Source: Flavobacteriales bacterium
GTDB lineage: Bacteria > Bacteroidota > Bacteroidia > Flavobacteriales_F > PHOS-HE28
DNA length: 64,000 nucleotides
NCBI GenBank assembly: GCA_020635675.1
Contig: JACJZJ010000004.1
Location: 186,001 to 250,000, forward strand
Direction: 5' to 3'
Part shown: positions 17,405 to 26,643 of the stretch, one piece after another
Numbering within the stretch: position 1 is the first letter of the stretch
Layout of the letters: each line of letters starts with the position of its first letter
Position numbers and translations under genes: made by a program
Notes under the pieces: generated by a model
Database searches by the model: none
What the model was told of the DNA's origin: nothing
Seen by the model: only the letters and a program-made list of their open reading frames with translations

Positions 17405-17928
17405 TTCCGTGCGACGACGGTCCGCTCGAGCAGGATGCGCTCGTACGCATCCATGAGCCGCTGCACTTCGGGTCGGATGCGCTCGTCGTATTCCTCGTCC
17501 CAGGTCAGATAGCCGGTCATTGGATCGAAGCGGGCCATGCCCATGGGCAGATCGAAGAAGGAAAGATCCATATCCGGCATCACATCGAACAGGGTCATCT
17601 CCACGAAGACCTCCTTGATGGTGTTGTCCCCCTCCCAGGCAGGACCGTGGGTATCCACCGAAAAGCATTTGGTGACCTGGCCGGGTAGGCTGAAGCGGAT
17701 CACATAGTCCGCATTGTTGTCGAGGACCACGTCATATCTGCCGTTCGGCCCCGTGTGGAGGATGTGTTGCTTCACACCATCCTTGTAAATGCGGACGAGC
17801 GCATCCGGAACGGGCGCCGCCGTGATCTTGCTCGTGACGATCCCGGTCACACGGAGATGGGCGGCGAGGGCCGGCGTTCGCCAACCCATCGCCACCATCA
17901 ACAGCCCTGGTAAGAGGTGCTTCTTCAT
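17395..17928 (-). CDS. Secreted carboxypeptidase-regulatory-like domain protein
   Basis: A 177-aa protein with a signal peptide (MKKHLLPGLLMVAMGWRTPALA). The domain over residues 25-105 (LRVTGIVTSK, VPDALVRIYKDG, TGPNGRYDVVLD, YVIRFSLPG) has the prealbumin-like carboxypeptidase-regulatory pattern seen in many Bacteroidota envelope proteins. The acidic C-terminal part (residues 110-177) has no recognised domain. There is no lipobox Cys and no T9SS tail, so it is probably periplasmic. Its function is unknown. The 3' end overlaps xerD by 10 bp and a TAGTTTCG promoter box lies 40 bp upstream. Confidence 0.72.
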   Translation of the reverse strand: MKKHLLPGLLMVAMGWRTPALAAHLRVTGIVTSKITAAPVPDALVRIYKDGVKQHILHTGPNGRYDVVLDNNADYVIRFSLPGQVTKCFSVDTHGPAWEGDNTIKEVFVEMTLFDVMPDMDLSFFDLPMGMARFDPMTGYLTWDEEYDERIRPEVQRLMDAYERILLERTVVARNYP

Positions 17929-17968
17929 GGTTCCTGAGCGGTCGGTATTGCCTTGGCCGACCGGGTGG

Positions 17969-17976
17969 CGAAACTA
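17969..17976 (-). promoter_or_regulatory. -7 element TAGTTTCG
   Basis: TAnnTTCG-type element on the minus strand, 40 bp before the ATG at 17928. Confidence 0.45.
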
Positions 17977-18077
17977 GGATCGTGACCCAGGGGATCCAAG
18001 GCCGCGCAAGCCCTTTCCAGAGCGATCGGCCAACAGGCCGATGTGGATAACCGGATGAACAGGCACCCCTGGAACGC

Positions 18078-18105
18078 AGGAGAGCGGCCCGCAGGCCGCT
18101 CTCCT
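18078..18105 (-). terminator. Hairpin terminator of the repeat protein gene
   Basis: A perfect 12-bp stem (18078-18089 with 18094-18105, AGGAGAGCGGCC arm) and CGCA loop lie 23 bp past the stop of the gene ending at 18129. No T-run follows on the minus strand. Confidence 0.65.
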
Positions 18106-18128
18106 CCTTGGGTTCCTTGTGACCTTGG

Positions 18129-21125
18129 TCAGCGCACCATGATGCGTTCTTCCAAGGTCGATCCGACCGTTGTAACGCGCAATGTGTACGCTCCTTTGGC
18201 CAGACCACTGGCCGGTGTCACAGCATAGGTGCCTCCATCGTTGAGGAAGGTCCGGGCGTGATACACACCACGTCCCGTGGCGTCGAAAAGATCGATGATG
18301 GCATCGCCCGACGGACCGGCGTATCGCAGGCTGAAACGGCCTTCGTTCGGGTTCGGGAAGACCGACCATGTCGCACCGACCTGCGTTCCCACCGCGGTAC
18401 TGATGGCACCGCTGAGGCAGATGGTGAACACCCCACCCACGCCGTACTGGTTGTTCGAGAACACCCGGACCACATAGTCCGTGTTCGGCGTCACGTTCAC
18501 CGTATAGGGGCTTGCCGTTCCCACGTCGCAGAAGACCGAGTTCCCATTGCAGGCGTCGAGGACCTCGATGAAAAGGTCCGTTGCCGTCCCCCAATCCAGT
18601 GTGACCGTCACCGCGGTATTGCCCAGGGAGTTGAATGTGTACCAGACGTCCTGATAGCCATCGGTCGTGGCATCGCAGTCGGGGTCGTCGAGCGTCACGG
18701 TGGAATTGGTATTGTCTCCCGTGACCGCGTTCGCCGGACAATCCGCAGGAAGATTGATCGGCAAGGTGATGGCATTGGCACACTCGTCGTTCGCGGGACC
18801 CGCCCCCGGTGTCAGGATGCAGATCGTGAAGGTGGAAGCGATCGGATAGCCGCCGTACCAGTCGTACACGCGCACGTAGTAGGTCTGACCGATGGTCAGA
18901 CCTGAGGCATTGATCTCCTCCACACCACCACCAAGAGTGGCATCCGCACAATCGAGGCTCGTGAGGTTGCCGCAGGTCCCGGCCAGGATCTCGACCACGG
19001 CATCCAGGGTGTCCGCACCATCCACATGCACGATGTGCGTGGTGGCCGTGGCCACGAACGAATACCAGACATCGTCGTTGGCATTGCCCAGGAACCCATT
19101 GCAGGTGATCGCGGGCAGCGATTCGGTGGCTCCCTGCACGTCGCCGGCCACGGGTACGCATGTACCCGCAGGCGTTAACGGAATGGCACCCGCACAATCA
19201 TCGTTCGGCGGTGCCGTAGCGCAGGCGGTGGCCGTCACCGTCATCTGGTAGGAACCGGTCGAACCGGCTCCGAACAGACCGACAGGCAGATAATACGTGC
19301 CAGCGGGAAGTGCCGTGAAATGGATCGTGGCGTTGCCATCGACGCATGTGGTGAAGTCGTACGTACCTGCGGTGAAGGTCGAAGCCGGACAGGCCGTTAC
19401 GACGATGTACACCTGATCGAACGCCGGGGTCGTGCCGCAGTAATCCACGGTCACGTCCGCACAGCCGTTCAAAGTGAAGGCATGCCACACCTTGGGGATG
19501 CCGTCATCCATATCGGACAGGGGAACGGCATCATTGGTCGTTGTGGCGCCCGATGTGGTGCCGGAGAAATTCAATGAACCGCCCACGTTGAGCAGCGGGG
19601 TCGGAATGCCGCCGCACTGGTCGTTGACGGGTGTGCCACCCCCGCTCGTGAGGATGCAGATGGTGAAGGTGGATGCGATCGGATATCCGGTGTACCAATC
19701 GTACACGCGCACGTAGTAGGTCTGTCCGATGGTGAGCCCTGTGGCATTGATCTCCTCCACATCACCACCGAGCGTGGCGTCGGCACAATCCAGGCTGGTC
19801 AGGCTACCGCAGGTGCCGGTGAGCAACTCCACGACGGCATCCAGCGTGTCCGCGCCATCCACATGAACAATGTGCGATGTGGCGGTGGCAACGAAGGAGT
19901 ACCACACATCATCGTTCGCATTCCCCAGAAAACCGTTGCATGTGATCGCGGGCAGCGATTGCGTCGCACCCTGTACATCACCGGCCACGGGCACACAGTT
20001 GGTCGAAGGTGTGAGGGGGATCGCGTTTACACAGTCGTCATTGGCGGGACCAGCCCCACAGGCTGTCGCGCTCACATGCACCGTGTAGGGGCCCTCCGCA
20101 TCGAGCGCGGGGTCGAGCATCACGGGCAGGTAGTAGTTCCCGGCCGGCAGATTCACGTAATTGATCGTGAAGTTGCCATCCCCGCAATCCGTGTCATTGA
20201 AGTCCGTGTTGAACACCACGTTGTTGTCATCCGCCGGGCACCCCGTGGACAGCACGATCCAAACGTCACCCCAGGCCGGGTTCAATCCGCAGTAGGTCAC
20301 GGTGACGTTCGCGCAGGAGGCAATCGTGAAACCATGCCAGACACTGGCCAGGCCCAATGCCTCTAGCCCGGAACCGGGGCCATAGTCCCCCGCGATCGTC
20401 GCTCCGGTATTGTCGCCCGTGAAATCGACGGCGCCACCGACCGGCAGCGAGGTGAAGGAGACACCACTGCAAAGGTCGTTGGGAGGAGCAGCGCCAGGTG
20501 TCGTTACGCAGATGGAGACATCCGTGGTCGTCGGATCGCCGGAGTAGTAGTCATAGACCCGCACATAGTAGGTCACCCCGATGGTGAGTCCGGTCGCGTT
20601 GATCGTTTCCGTCTCCCCTTCCACGGTCGCGTCCGCGCAAGCGATGTTGGTACCGTTGCAAGCACCGGAGCGCAGGTCGACCACGGCATCAAAGTCGGCA
20701 CTACCGGTGACCATGATGTTGTGCGATGCGGAAGTGGCCACGAACTTGAACCATACATCGTTGTCGGCCACGCCTGTGTAGGTATTGCACGTGATCGCGG
20801 CGAGCGATTGCGTGGCCCCTGCCACGTCTGTGACCGTCAGGTTGCAGGACGTGGACGGCGTCAGCAGGATCGCACCGGCACAATCGTCGTTCACGGGTCC
20901 GGTTCCCCGGAACGCTCCGTGTTGCACACCGCGGCGCATGCCACTGGCAGGCTTGTGGAGCGTGCGGGTCAAGTGTTCGGCATTGCTGTGAAGCGGTGCC
21001 ATGTACCGGGCCTTATGGTTCGGTCTTTGGGCCGTTTGAGCAGGCGCCATGAGTGCGAACGAGAGCGCGCCTGGTAGTAGGAGCGCCCTGGCGTTCGCCA
21101 AGGGTTGAAGAGTAATATGGGACAT
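18129..21125 (-). CDS. Large T9SS surface protein with repeated PPC-like domains
   Basis: A 998-aa secreted protein. Type-A modules of about 140 aa (each with NDDC, GDVQGAT, NDDVWYSFVAT and TYYVRVYDWY) appear at about residues 75-215, 360-500 and 640-780, with a related one following. They alternate with type-B modules (VWHGFTI, VTVDYCG, LPAGTYYLPV) at about 215-360 and 500-640. Paired Cys in each module suggest disulfides. The C-terminus is a T9SS type A sorting domain (SVFPNPNEGRFSL, then LAKGAYTLRV). ATG at 21125 starts the signal region; the 87 residues upstream are non-coding. Adhesion or matrix binding is inferred, not shown. Confidence 0.85.
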   Translation of the reverse strand: MSHITLQPLANARALLLPGALSFALMAPAQTAQRPNHKARYMAPLHSNAEHLTRTLHKPASGMRRGVQHGAFRGTGPVNDDCAGAILLTPSTSCNLTVTDVAGATQSLAAITCNTYTGVADNDVWFKFVATSASHNIMVTGSADFDAVVDLRSGACNGTNIACADATVEGETETINATGLTIGVTYYVRVYDYYSGDPTTTDVSICVTTPGAAPPNDLCSGVSFTSLPVGGAVDFTGDNTGATIAGDYGPGSGLEALGLASVWHGFTIASCANVTVTYCGLNPAWGDVWIVLSTGCPADDNNVVFNTDFNDTDCGDGNFTINYVNLPAGNYYLPVMLDPALDAEGPYTVHVSATACGAGPANDDCVNAIPLTPSTNCVPVAGDVQGATQSLPAITCNGFLGNANDDVWYSFVATATSHIVHVDGADTLDAVVELLTGTCGSLTSLDCADATLGGDVEEINATGLTIGQTYYVRVYDWYTGYPIASTFTICILTSGGGTPVNDQCGGIPTPLLNVGGSLNFSGTTSGATTTNDAVPLSDMDDGIPKVWHAFTLNGCADVTVDYCGTTPAFDQVYIVVTACPASTFTAGTYDFTTCVDGNATIHFTALPAGTYYLPVGLFGAGSTGSYQMTVTATACATAPPNDDCAGAIPLTPAGTCVPVAGDVQGATESLPAITCNGFLGNANDDVWYSFVATATTHIVHVDGADTLDAVVEILAGTCGNLTSLDCADATLGGGVEEINASGLTIGQTYYVRVYDWYGGYPIASTFTICILTPGAGPANDECANAITLPINLPADCPANAVTGDNTNSTVTLDDPDCDATTDGYQDVWYTFNSLGNTAVTVTLDWGTATDLFIEVLDACNGNSVFCDVGTASPYTVNVTPNTDYVVRVFSNNQYGVGGVFTICLSGAISTAVGTQVGATWSVFPNPNEGRFSLRYAGPSGDAIIDLFDATGRGVYHARTFLNDGGTYAVTPASGLAKGAYTLRVTTVGSTLEERIMVR
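18787..20044 (-). repeat. Duplicated approx. 0.4-kb coding modules
   Basis: Two stretches, roughly 18787-19207 and 19624-20044, align at a constant offset of 837 bp (279 codons). The encoded residues are nearly identical over most of the module while many third codon positions differ, for example in the copies of HIVHVDGADTLDAVVE. A third, more diverged copy lies at about 20480-20900. Confidence 0.8.
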
Positions 21126-21158
21126 GAGTACGCCGGGTGTTGGTTTGTTCCGGAACGC

Positions 21159-21166
21159 CGAAAATA
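21159..21166 (-). promoter_or_regulatory. -7 element TATTTTCG
   Basis: TAnnTTCG-type element on the minus strand, 33 bp before the ATG at 21125 of the large repeat protein. Confidence 0.5.
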
Positions 21167-21231
21167 CCCGTACCGCTCTCCCCCGCCGTTCTCCCGGGGA
21201 AGGAATTATGGACGATCGATCGTCCGATCGT

Positions 21232-22887
21232 TCAAAACACCACCTGGAAACGTGCCATGCCTCGCACGGCACCGCTCCCATCCTGCACGATGAACCAGCG
21301 CATGCCCGGTGCCCGGTCTTCGAGCCGTATCCGCAGGTAACCATCTCCAACGGCCCCCTCCTGCACCACCCGACCCAGGAGGTCAACGATGTGGTACCGC
21401 GACCCGACGCCCCAAGGCGCAGAGGCGATGATGGTGATCTCGTCCCGGGCGGGATTCGGCACCACGGCGAATACGGACATGTGCTCGGCCATACCGACAG
21501 GGCCCGCGAAAATCGTATCCGAAAGGAACGTGCACCCGTTCAGGAAGGTCACGCCCACTTGGTAGTACCCGGAAACGGACATCACCAGCTGTTGCAGCGT
21601 GTCTTCAAGCAGTGGCTGGCCGTTCAAGTACCATTGATAGGTCGCGGCAGTCGTGGCGAACAAGGTATCCCCCACGGTGGAGATCGTTGGTGGTTCTTGT
21701 GGACAATGGTCCACGAGCTTGTAGACCTTGTTCTGGAACTGTCCACTGATGTAAAGGCTACCATCCGACCCTTCACCCACATCGCTGAAACCCGGGGAGC
21801 CACTGACCGACACCTCTTCATCGAGCCAACCGCCGAGTCCGTCCGTACGCACCGAGCGGACCGTTCCGCTGCAATAGTCGGTGTAGAACATCCGCCCTTG
21901 CATGTGTGGAAAAGCGGAGCCATGGTATGCGCGCCCGCCGATGATGGCACACCAAGTGCCACCCAACAGCGCATGGGCATGAACGCTGATCGGAAATACC
22001 ATCAGCGAACTGTCCGGACATCCGAGCGTGTTGTAGGGTGCGTTCCCCTCGTAGCAGCGCCATCCAAGGTCGGGTCCGGTGGTATCGGCGATGTTCAGCA
22101 GGTCGAGCTCCTCATAGCTCTCCTGACCGACATCACCCACCCAGAGGTCGCCGGTCGCCGGATCGATGCCGAACCGGTAAGGATTCCGCAGCCCGTAGGC
22201 CCAGATCTCGGGCAGGGTATCGGGCGCCGCCATGCGGAACGGGTTGCCCGCGGGTATCGTGTAGGTGCCGTCCGTTTCGGGATGGATCCGCAGGATGCAT
22301 CCCAGCGGCGTGCTGAGGTCGTGCGCGTTGTTCAGCGGGTCCCCGCCGCTGCCACCATCCCCGACACCGATGTACAGGTGGCCATCCGGGCCGAATTCGA
22401 TCTGCCCGCCGTTGTGCGACGTGAAGGGCTCCGGGATCGACAGCATCACGACCTCGGAGTTGGGGTCGGCCAGGTCGGGATCACTGGATACCTTGAACCG
22501 GGACAGCCTGTTCGTCCCGTTGCCCGTGCCGGTGGTGTAATAGACGTAAAAGAAGCCGTTGTTCGCATAGTCCGGGTCGAACGCGAGTCCAAGCAAACCC
22601 TGCTCACCGAAGGCAAGCACCTGGCCGCTGATGTCGAGGAATGGTGTCGGCAACACGACCATGCTGTCCGCAATGATGTAGATCGCCCCCCATTGCAGGG
22701 CCACGAACAGGCGATCATCACCGGCATGCGTCACTTTCACCGGCTGCCCGATGTTCTGCGCCCATGGCACCAGGTCCACCTGCAGCGTTTGTTGTCCCCG
22801 GCCCATGGGAATGCCAACGAGCAAGGCGGCCATTGCTGTGAACGCGCCTTTCATCCAGCACCAGGTGGAATGTTCCCCGTTCTTCAT
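21232..22887 (-). CDS. T9SS-exported PQQ-type sugar dehydrogenase-like propeller
   Basis: A 551-aa secreted protein resembling soluble glucose/sorbosone dehydrogenases. QGLLGLAFDPDYANNGFFY, HNGGQIEFGPDGHLYIGVGD and GLRNPYRFGIDP, then GDVGQESYEE, are the recurring motifs of this six-bladed propeller. Residues 470-551 form a T9SS type A domain (AVVPNPARDEITI, DLLGRVVQEG). An Ig-like insert (TISTVGDTLFATTAATYQWY) lies before it. The start at 22887 overlaps the stop of the upstream M1 peptidase gene as ATGA, so the two are co-translated. Whether it binds PQQ or is a non-enzymatic propeller cannot be decided here; no pqq genes are present. Confidence 0.82.
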   Translation of the reverse strand: MKNGEHSTWCWMKGAFTAMAALLVGIPMGRGQQTLQVDLVPWAQNIGQPVKVTHAGDDRLFVALQWGAIYIIADSMVVLPTPFLDISGQVLAFGEQGLLGLAFDPDYANNGFFYVYYTTGTGNGTNRLSRFKVSSDPDLADPNSEVVMLSIPEPFTSHNGGQIEFGPDGHLYIGVGDGGSGGDPLNNAHDLSTPLGCILRIHPETDGTYTIPAGNPFRMAAPDTLPEIWAYGLRNPYRFGIDPATGDLWVGDVGQESYEELDLLNIADTTGPDLGWRCYEGNAPYNTLGCPDSSLMVFPISVHAHALLGGTWCAIIGGRAYHGSAFPHMQGRMFYTDYCSGTVRSVRTDGLGGWLDEEVSVSGSPGFSDVGEGSDGSLYISGQFQNKVYKLVDHCPQEPPTISTVGDTLFATTAATYQWYLNGQPLLEDTLQQLVMSVSGYYQVGVTFLNGCTFLSDTIFAGPVGMAEHMSVFAVVPNPARDEITIIASAPWGVGSRYHIVDLLGRVVQEGAVGDGYLRIRLEDRAPGMRWFIVQDGSGAVRGMARFQVVF

Positions 22888-25331
22888 CGTGCGATCATGA
22901 GGTCTTTCTCGCCGAGGCGCCGTCCATCCGGTCCGATCATGCGGATCACATACGGACCTGACGCTAGCGAGGCTACATCCAAATGCACATCGAAGGCACC
23001 GCTGACCTGTCGGACCACCCGCTTCATCAGCCCCCCGTTCGCCGCGATGATCTCGAACCGGACCTTCTGGGCCGTATGGACGACACCCTGAACCTGCACA
23101 AGATCGCTCGCGGGGGATGGATGGACGGACAGGGCGCTCCCTGCGATCGCAGCGGATCCGGACACCATCGCCGCGAACTGGCCCTTGGCGAAGGCATACT
23201 CCCCTCTGCGCAGGGAATCGATGTCAAAGCTGCCGACGCCGTTGTTCAGGCTGCCCGCGTTCAGCGTGTAATCACCGTACACCTCCCACGGGTCCGTTGG
23301 TCTTGCACGATAGACCAACTCGGCATCCTGTTCGGTGACCCCGTACAGATCGTTGTCCAGGTCGGTGGTCAATGAACCGAAATAGTAGAGCTTTCCGTGG
23401 ACCTGCAGGCCGGCCGGCCAGATGCCCTCCACTCGCCAATAGTGGGTGCTGCTGATCTGATCGATCCCCCAACCCATTTGATCATTGTCCGGCCCCGACC
23501 AGACATGTTCCACATGCATCAGCGCCGAATCGGGCACGTTGTCCGTATAGATGCGCATGTCGACCCACGGCAGCAGGGAGGGGAAGCTCTGTCCCGGGCG
23601 GATGGTGAATTCATGGTCCATTCGGGCCTGGTTGAGGCGCGCGTGTCCGTTGAGCACGGCGAAAGCCGGTTGGAAATCGCACGGAACGTTCACCGTGGTC
23701 CATTCATCATCGCCCACCACCTGATATTCCTGACGCTGCCAGTCCGACCCGATGAGGGTCAGGTCCAGTGGCACCTGATGGTGGTACGCCGTGGTTCCCC
23801 GCAACCCCTGCCGGAGGGTCAGCTGCACGTCCCATTGCGTACCGTTCGGTTGCGCGTCCATCTCGTGCACCACGAAAACGGAGAAGCCGGGCGCGAAGAC
23901 CCATGCGTCGAAGAAGGGGTCCAGATCAAGACCGGTCTCCGCCTCGAGCGCGTTCTTGAGGTCCACAGCGCTCATGCTTTCGTCGGCGTGATCGGCCTGG
24001 ATCGCGGTCATCGCCTGTCGGAAGGGCGCATCCCCCAGATAACCGCGAAGATTGTGGATGACCGCCGCACCCTTGTAGTAGGTGGTCAATCCGTAGATGT
24101 AGGGATCGGGCATCGGCGACAGGGCCTGGAACCCGCCATCCTGCACGTTCGCCTGTTCCAGAACATAAAGCATGTTGTCCTTCACGGCCTCCTCCAAAGC
24201 CTCCTGTCCGCCCTGCCATTCGGCGATCAGGTGCGTGGCGTATTCGGCCGGCCCCTCTTTGAACCACATGTCGCTGTGATCGTAAGGAGCGATCCGATCG
24301 CCCCACCAATGATGGCCCAACTCGTGTGTGAGCAGGTCCCTGTTGCTCGTCAGGGTCTGGCCCGGCATGAAATCCGGATAGGCGATGTTGGTCGGTATCT
24401 CCAGCGCCCCGTCCGTGGTCAGGACATAACCCACGCGCTCATAGGGATAGGGACCGTACCAGTACTCCAGCACGTCGATCGCATCATCCACATCGACCAT
24501 CTTGTTCACCATGGCGTTCAATTGGTTCGGTTTCGCCGTGAGCCGCACGTTGATGTCACCAAAGGCTCCGGTGTGCACACGGTCGCTATCCTGGTAGTTC
24601 GCCACGGCGATGGCACTGAGGTGGGTGGGGATGTTCGCGTTGAGGGAGAACGTGTGCACCACGGTATCACCGTTCACTATCGTCTCACCCATATCGGTCC
24701 CCTGGCAGTGCGCGCGATAGGTACCCGCGCTTTTGACGTGATAGGTGTAGGTGGCACGCTCCACGAAGGAATCGAAACAGGGATACCACACCTTTCCGAA
24801 GTTCGGCGGGATCGTGGTCAGACCGATGCCGAGGTTGTAGATGTACCCGGATTCGAAATAGAAGCCCCCCCAATCGGGATCGCGATGCGGAACGCCGTGG
24901 TAGTAAAGGGTCATCTCATGGGTCGATCCGATCGCAGGCGCCTGATCAAGATCCACCTTGATGATCGCGCCATCGTAATGGAAAACGAGTGGGCCGTTCT
25001 CTCCGATCACACTATCGATGGCGAGCTGATACAAGTCGAACCGGATGAACGTCTGGCCCGCCATGAGCGGGACGTAGGAGATCGTGGTGGCGGCGAGGAT
25101 CTCCTCGGCATCGTACCGCGTCACGTCGATGGCGATGTCGTAGTGCAGGATATCGAACGTGTCGCTCCTGGCGATGGACGCGTTCATGGCCGTCCGTTCC
25201 GCATCCGTCGCGTACCGCGGTACCGATGGCCGGTTCCGAAAGTAGTGGCAACCGTACTGGAAGGGTTGCGCCCCGACCTCCAGGAATGCGATCAGGGTGC
25301 CGAAGAGGATCAGGATACGTCGCATGGCCAT
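22884..25331 (-). CDS. T9SS-exported M1 family metallo-aminopeptidase
   Basis: An 815-aa secreted protein with a signal peptide (ILILFGTLIAFLEVGAQ), an M1 N-terminal beta domain (HYDIAIDVTRYDAEEI) and a catalytic domain. The zinc motif LTHELGHHWWGD lies near residue 334 and the third ligand in FKEGPAEYATHL. The expected GAMEN-type motif reads DGALEIPT here, a divergent exopeptidase site that may change specificity. The last 85 residues form a T9SS sorting domain (SVHPSPASDLVQV, LASGPYVIRM). ATG at 25331 or 25325 is possible. It is the first gene of a two-gene ATGA-coupled unit, with a TAGCTTCG box upstream. Confidence 0.85.
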   Translation of the reverse strand: MAMRRILILFGTLIAFLEVGAQPFQYGCHYFRNRPSVPRYATDAERTAMNASIARSDTFDILHYDIAIDVTRYDAEEILAATTISYVPLMAGQTFIRFDLYQLAIDSVIGENGPLVFHYDGAIIKVDLDQAPAIGSTHEMTLYYHGVPHRDPDWGGFYFESGYIYNLGIGLTTIPPNFGKVWYPCFDSFVERATYTYHVKSAGTYRAHCQGTDMGETIVNGDTVVHTFSLNANIPTHLSAIAVANYQDSDRVHTGAFGDINVRLTAKPNQLNAMVNKMVDVDDAIDVLEYWYGPYPYERVGYVLTTDGALEIPTNIAYPDFMPGQTLTSNRDLLTHELGHHWWGDRIAPYDHSDMWFKEGPAEYATHLIAEWQGGQEALEEAVKDNMLYVLEQANVQDGGFQALSPMPDPYIYGLTTYYKGAAVIHNLRGYLGDAPFRQAMTAIQADHADESMSAVDLKNALEAETGLDLDPFFDAWVFAPGFSVFVVHEMDAQPNGTQWDVQLTLRQGLRGTTAYHHQVPLDLTLIGSDWQRQEYQVVGDDEWTTVNVPCDFQPAFAVLNGHARLNQARMDHEFTIRPGQSFPSLLPWVDMRIYTDNVPDSALMHVEHVWSGPDNDQMGWGIDQISSTHYWRVEGIWPAGLQVHGKLYYFGSLTTDLDNDLYGVTEQDAELVYRARPTDPWEVYGDYTLNAGSLNNGVGSFDIDSLRRGEYAFAKGQFAAMVSGSAAIAGSALSVHPSPASDLVQVQGVVHTAQKVRFEIIAANGGLMKRVVRQVSGAFDVHLDVASLASGPYVIRMIGPDGRRLGEKDLMIAR

Positions 25332-25347
25332 GGGAAATGGTTCTTCG

Positions 25348-25355
25348 CGAAGCTA
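25348..25355 (-). promoter_or_regulatory. -7 element TAGCTTCG
   Basis: TAnnTTCG-type element on the minus strand, 16 bp before the ATG at 25331 of the M1 peptidase gene. Confidence 0.45.
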
Positions 25356-25475
25356 AGGTGCAACGCGCGCTTCGCGCGGGATCCCGCCGCCATGCCTGGT
25401 GCATCGCAGGCCGCCGACCCGCACAGGGCTTACCCTCCAAGACCCCCCGACGCAAGGACCGGGAGACAAGAACGA

Positions 25476-25509
25476 AAAGGGGGGCGTGTCTTCCGAGCAC
25501 CCCCCCTTT
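25476..25509 (-). terminator. Intrinsic terminator of the coiled-coil lipoprotein gene
   Basis: The stem AAAGGGGGG (25476-25484) pairs with CCCCCCTTT (25501-25509); inside it GTG/CAC can extend the pairing past a bulge. On the minus strand the stem is followed by a T-rich tail (TTTTCGTTCTTG). It lies 17 bp past the stop at 25527. Confidence 0.75.
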
Positions 25510-25526
25510 ACCCGTACCTCATCGGA

Positions 25527-26432
25527 CTACTTCACCTCGACGACCAGGTATTTGCTCATCTGCCAGAAGCGGTCGGCATCCTTGATCTGCAGGTAGGCGA
25601 TGTCATCGCCTCCATCCTTCACCATTTCATAGGAGCCTTCGGGATGTTCGGTGACCAGCGTGGCCCTATGCACGTTCAAGGGCACCGTTCTTAATTCGCG
25701 CACATCGACGGCGGCGAAGGCATTCGACCTGGCGTTCTCGTTGAGCGCGACGTGACGCCCGATACCGATCACGCCACCTTCCTTGGTCAACACGCCCTTC
25801 TGCTCCAGGTCCTTGTAGGTACCTGTGGCCAGGTAGGCGGTGTTGATCGCGTTCTCGAGCTGCTCGATCGTGGCCTCCCGCTTGGCGATGTCCAATTGGA
25901 AGTCGGAGAGTTGCTTGCTCACCTGGTCGATGGTGAAATCGCGCTCGGCAAGAAGGTCCCGCATCTGCATCAACGCGGTATCGCGTGCCGCAAGTTCCCC
26001 TTGGATCGCCTCCAGCTTCTTGCGTAGGTCGGAGGTCTTGTAGTTCGACCGGTCCAGCTTCTTCTGAAGGTCGGCGACCTTGTCCTGGCTTTCCTGCAAC
26101 AGGCCGTTCATCAACTGGATGTCACTTAGGATCTTCTGTCGCTTGTCCCCGCCCTTTTCCAGTTCATCAACGTTGGCATGGAGCACCTTGCCCTGGTCGT
26201 CCATCAGGGCGATGTTCTTCTCGATGTCATCGAACGAAAGGGTCATCGCCGCGATGAGCGAATCGCGCTGTCGGAGTTCGTCCTCCAACTGCGCTCTTTC
26301 GGCAAGGGCCTTGTTCTTCTCGATCGTCAGTTGCTCAGCGCTGGGGCCGGTCTGGCACGCCGCGAACAGCGATGTTGCGATGGCCAGCACGGCCATGTAC
26401 TCCAGACTTCGATATCTCGGGGTGGTTCTCAT
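25527..26432 (-). CDS. Coiled-coil lipoprotein
   Basis: A 301-aa protein with a lipobox (SLFAACQTG, Cys26), so it is probably anchored in a membrane. Residues 32-210 are a long heptad-rich coiled coil (ALAERAQLEDELRQRDSLIA and following), in which the spacing of Leu and charged residues repeats through to AINTAYLATG. The C-terminal 90 residues form a small beta-rich domain (VIGIGRHVALNENA, VPLNVHRATLVTEHPEGSY). The layout recalls Bacteroidota lipoproteins that reach across the periplasm; no function is assigned. ATG at 26432 is chosen for the lipobox spacing. A good terminator follows. Confidence 0.78.
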   Translation of the reverse strand: MRTTPRYRSLEYMAVLAIATSLFAACQTGPSAEQLTIEKNKALAERAQLEDELRQRDSLIAAMTLSFDDIEKNIALMDDQGKVLHANVDELEKGGDKRQKILSDIQLMNGLLQESQDKVADLQKKLDRSNYKTSDLRKKLEAIQGELAARDTALMQMRDLLAERDFTIDQVSKQLSDFQLDIAKREATIEQLENAINTAYLATGTYKDLEQKGVLTKEGGVIGIGRHVALNENARSNAFAAVDVRELRTVPLNVHRATLVTEHPEGSYEMVKDGGDDIAYLQIKDADRFWQMSKYLVVEVK

Positions 26433-26588
26433 GGTAATGTTGATTTGGTCCTTCGGCCATCGATCGGCCACATGCCGACATGGTCCACCGGCATGCCAGA
26501 GCACCCGGACCCAGCCGGAAAACCGCTACCAACAAGGAACCCCGCACCATTGACCACCGGAACAGCATCGTGCGGATCGTGGAGATCA

Positions 26589-26606
26589 CGCCCCGATGGC
26601 GGGGCG
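26589..26606 (-). terminator. Possible hairpin terminator
   Basis: CGCCCCG (26589-26595) pairs with CGGGGCG (26600-26606) around an ATGG loop, 37 bp past the stop of the minus-strand gene ending at 26644. The stem is short and has no T-run, so this is tentative. Confidence 0.4.
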
Positions 26607-26643
26607 GTCGCGTACCGAGGCCTCCCCGGTCGGTGAGGTGCAT

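Noticed and set aside
18787..20044. Repeated ~0.4-kb segments considered as a possible CRISPR or mobile-element repeat.
   Set aside because: They are in-frame protein modules 279 codons apart within one gene, with synonymous differences; no short regular repeats with unique spacers are present.
21124..23091. 655-codon plus-strand frame over the sugar-dehydrogenase-like gene.
   Set aside because: Antisense shadow; it lacks any recognisable domain and would begin inside the divergent upstream region of the repeat protein.
23397..25694. 765-codon plus-strand frame across the M1 peptidase gene.
   Set aside because: The minus-strand frame has zinc-site motifs, a signal peptide and a sorting domain; the plus-strand frame has none and is Arg/His/Val-rich shadow sequence.
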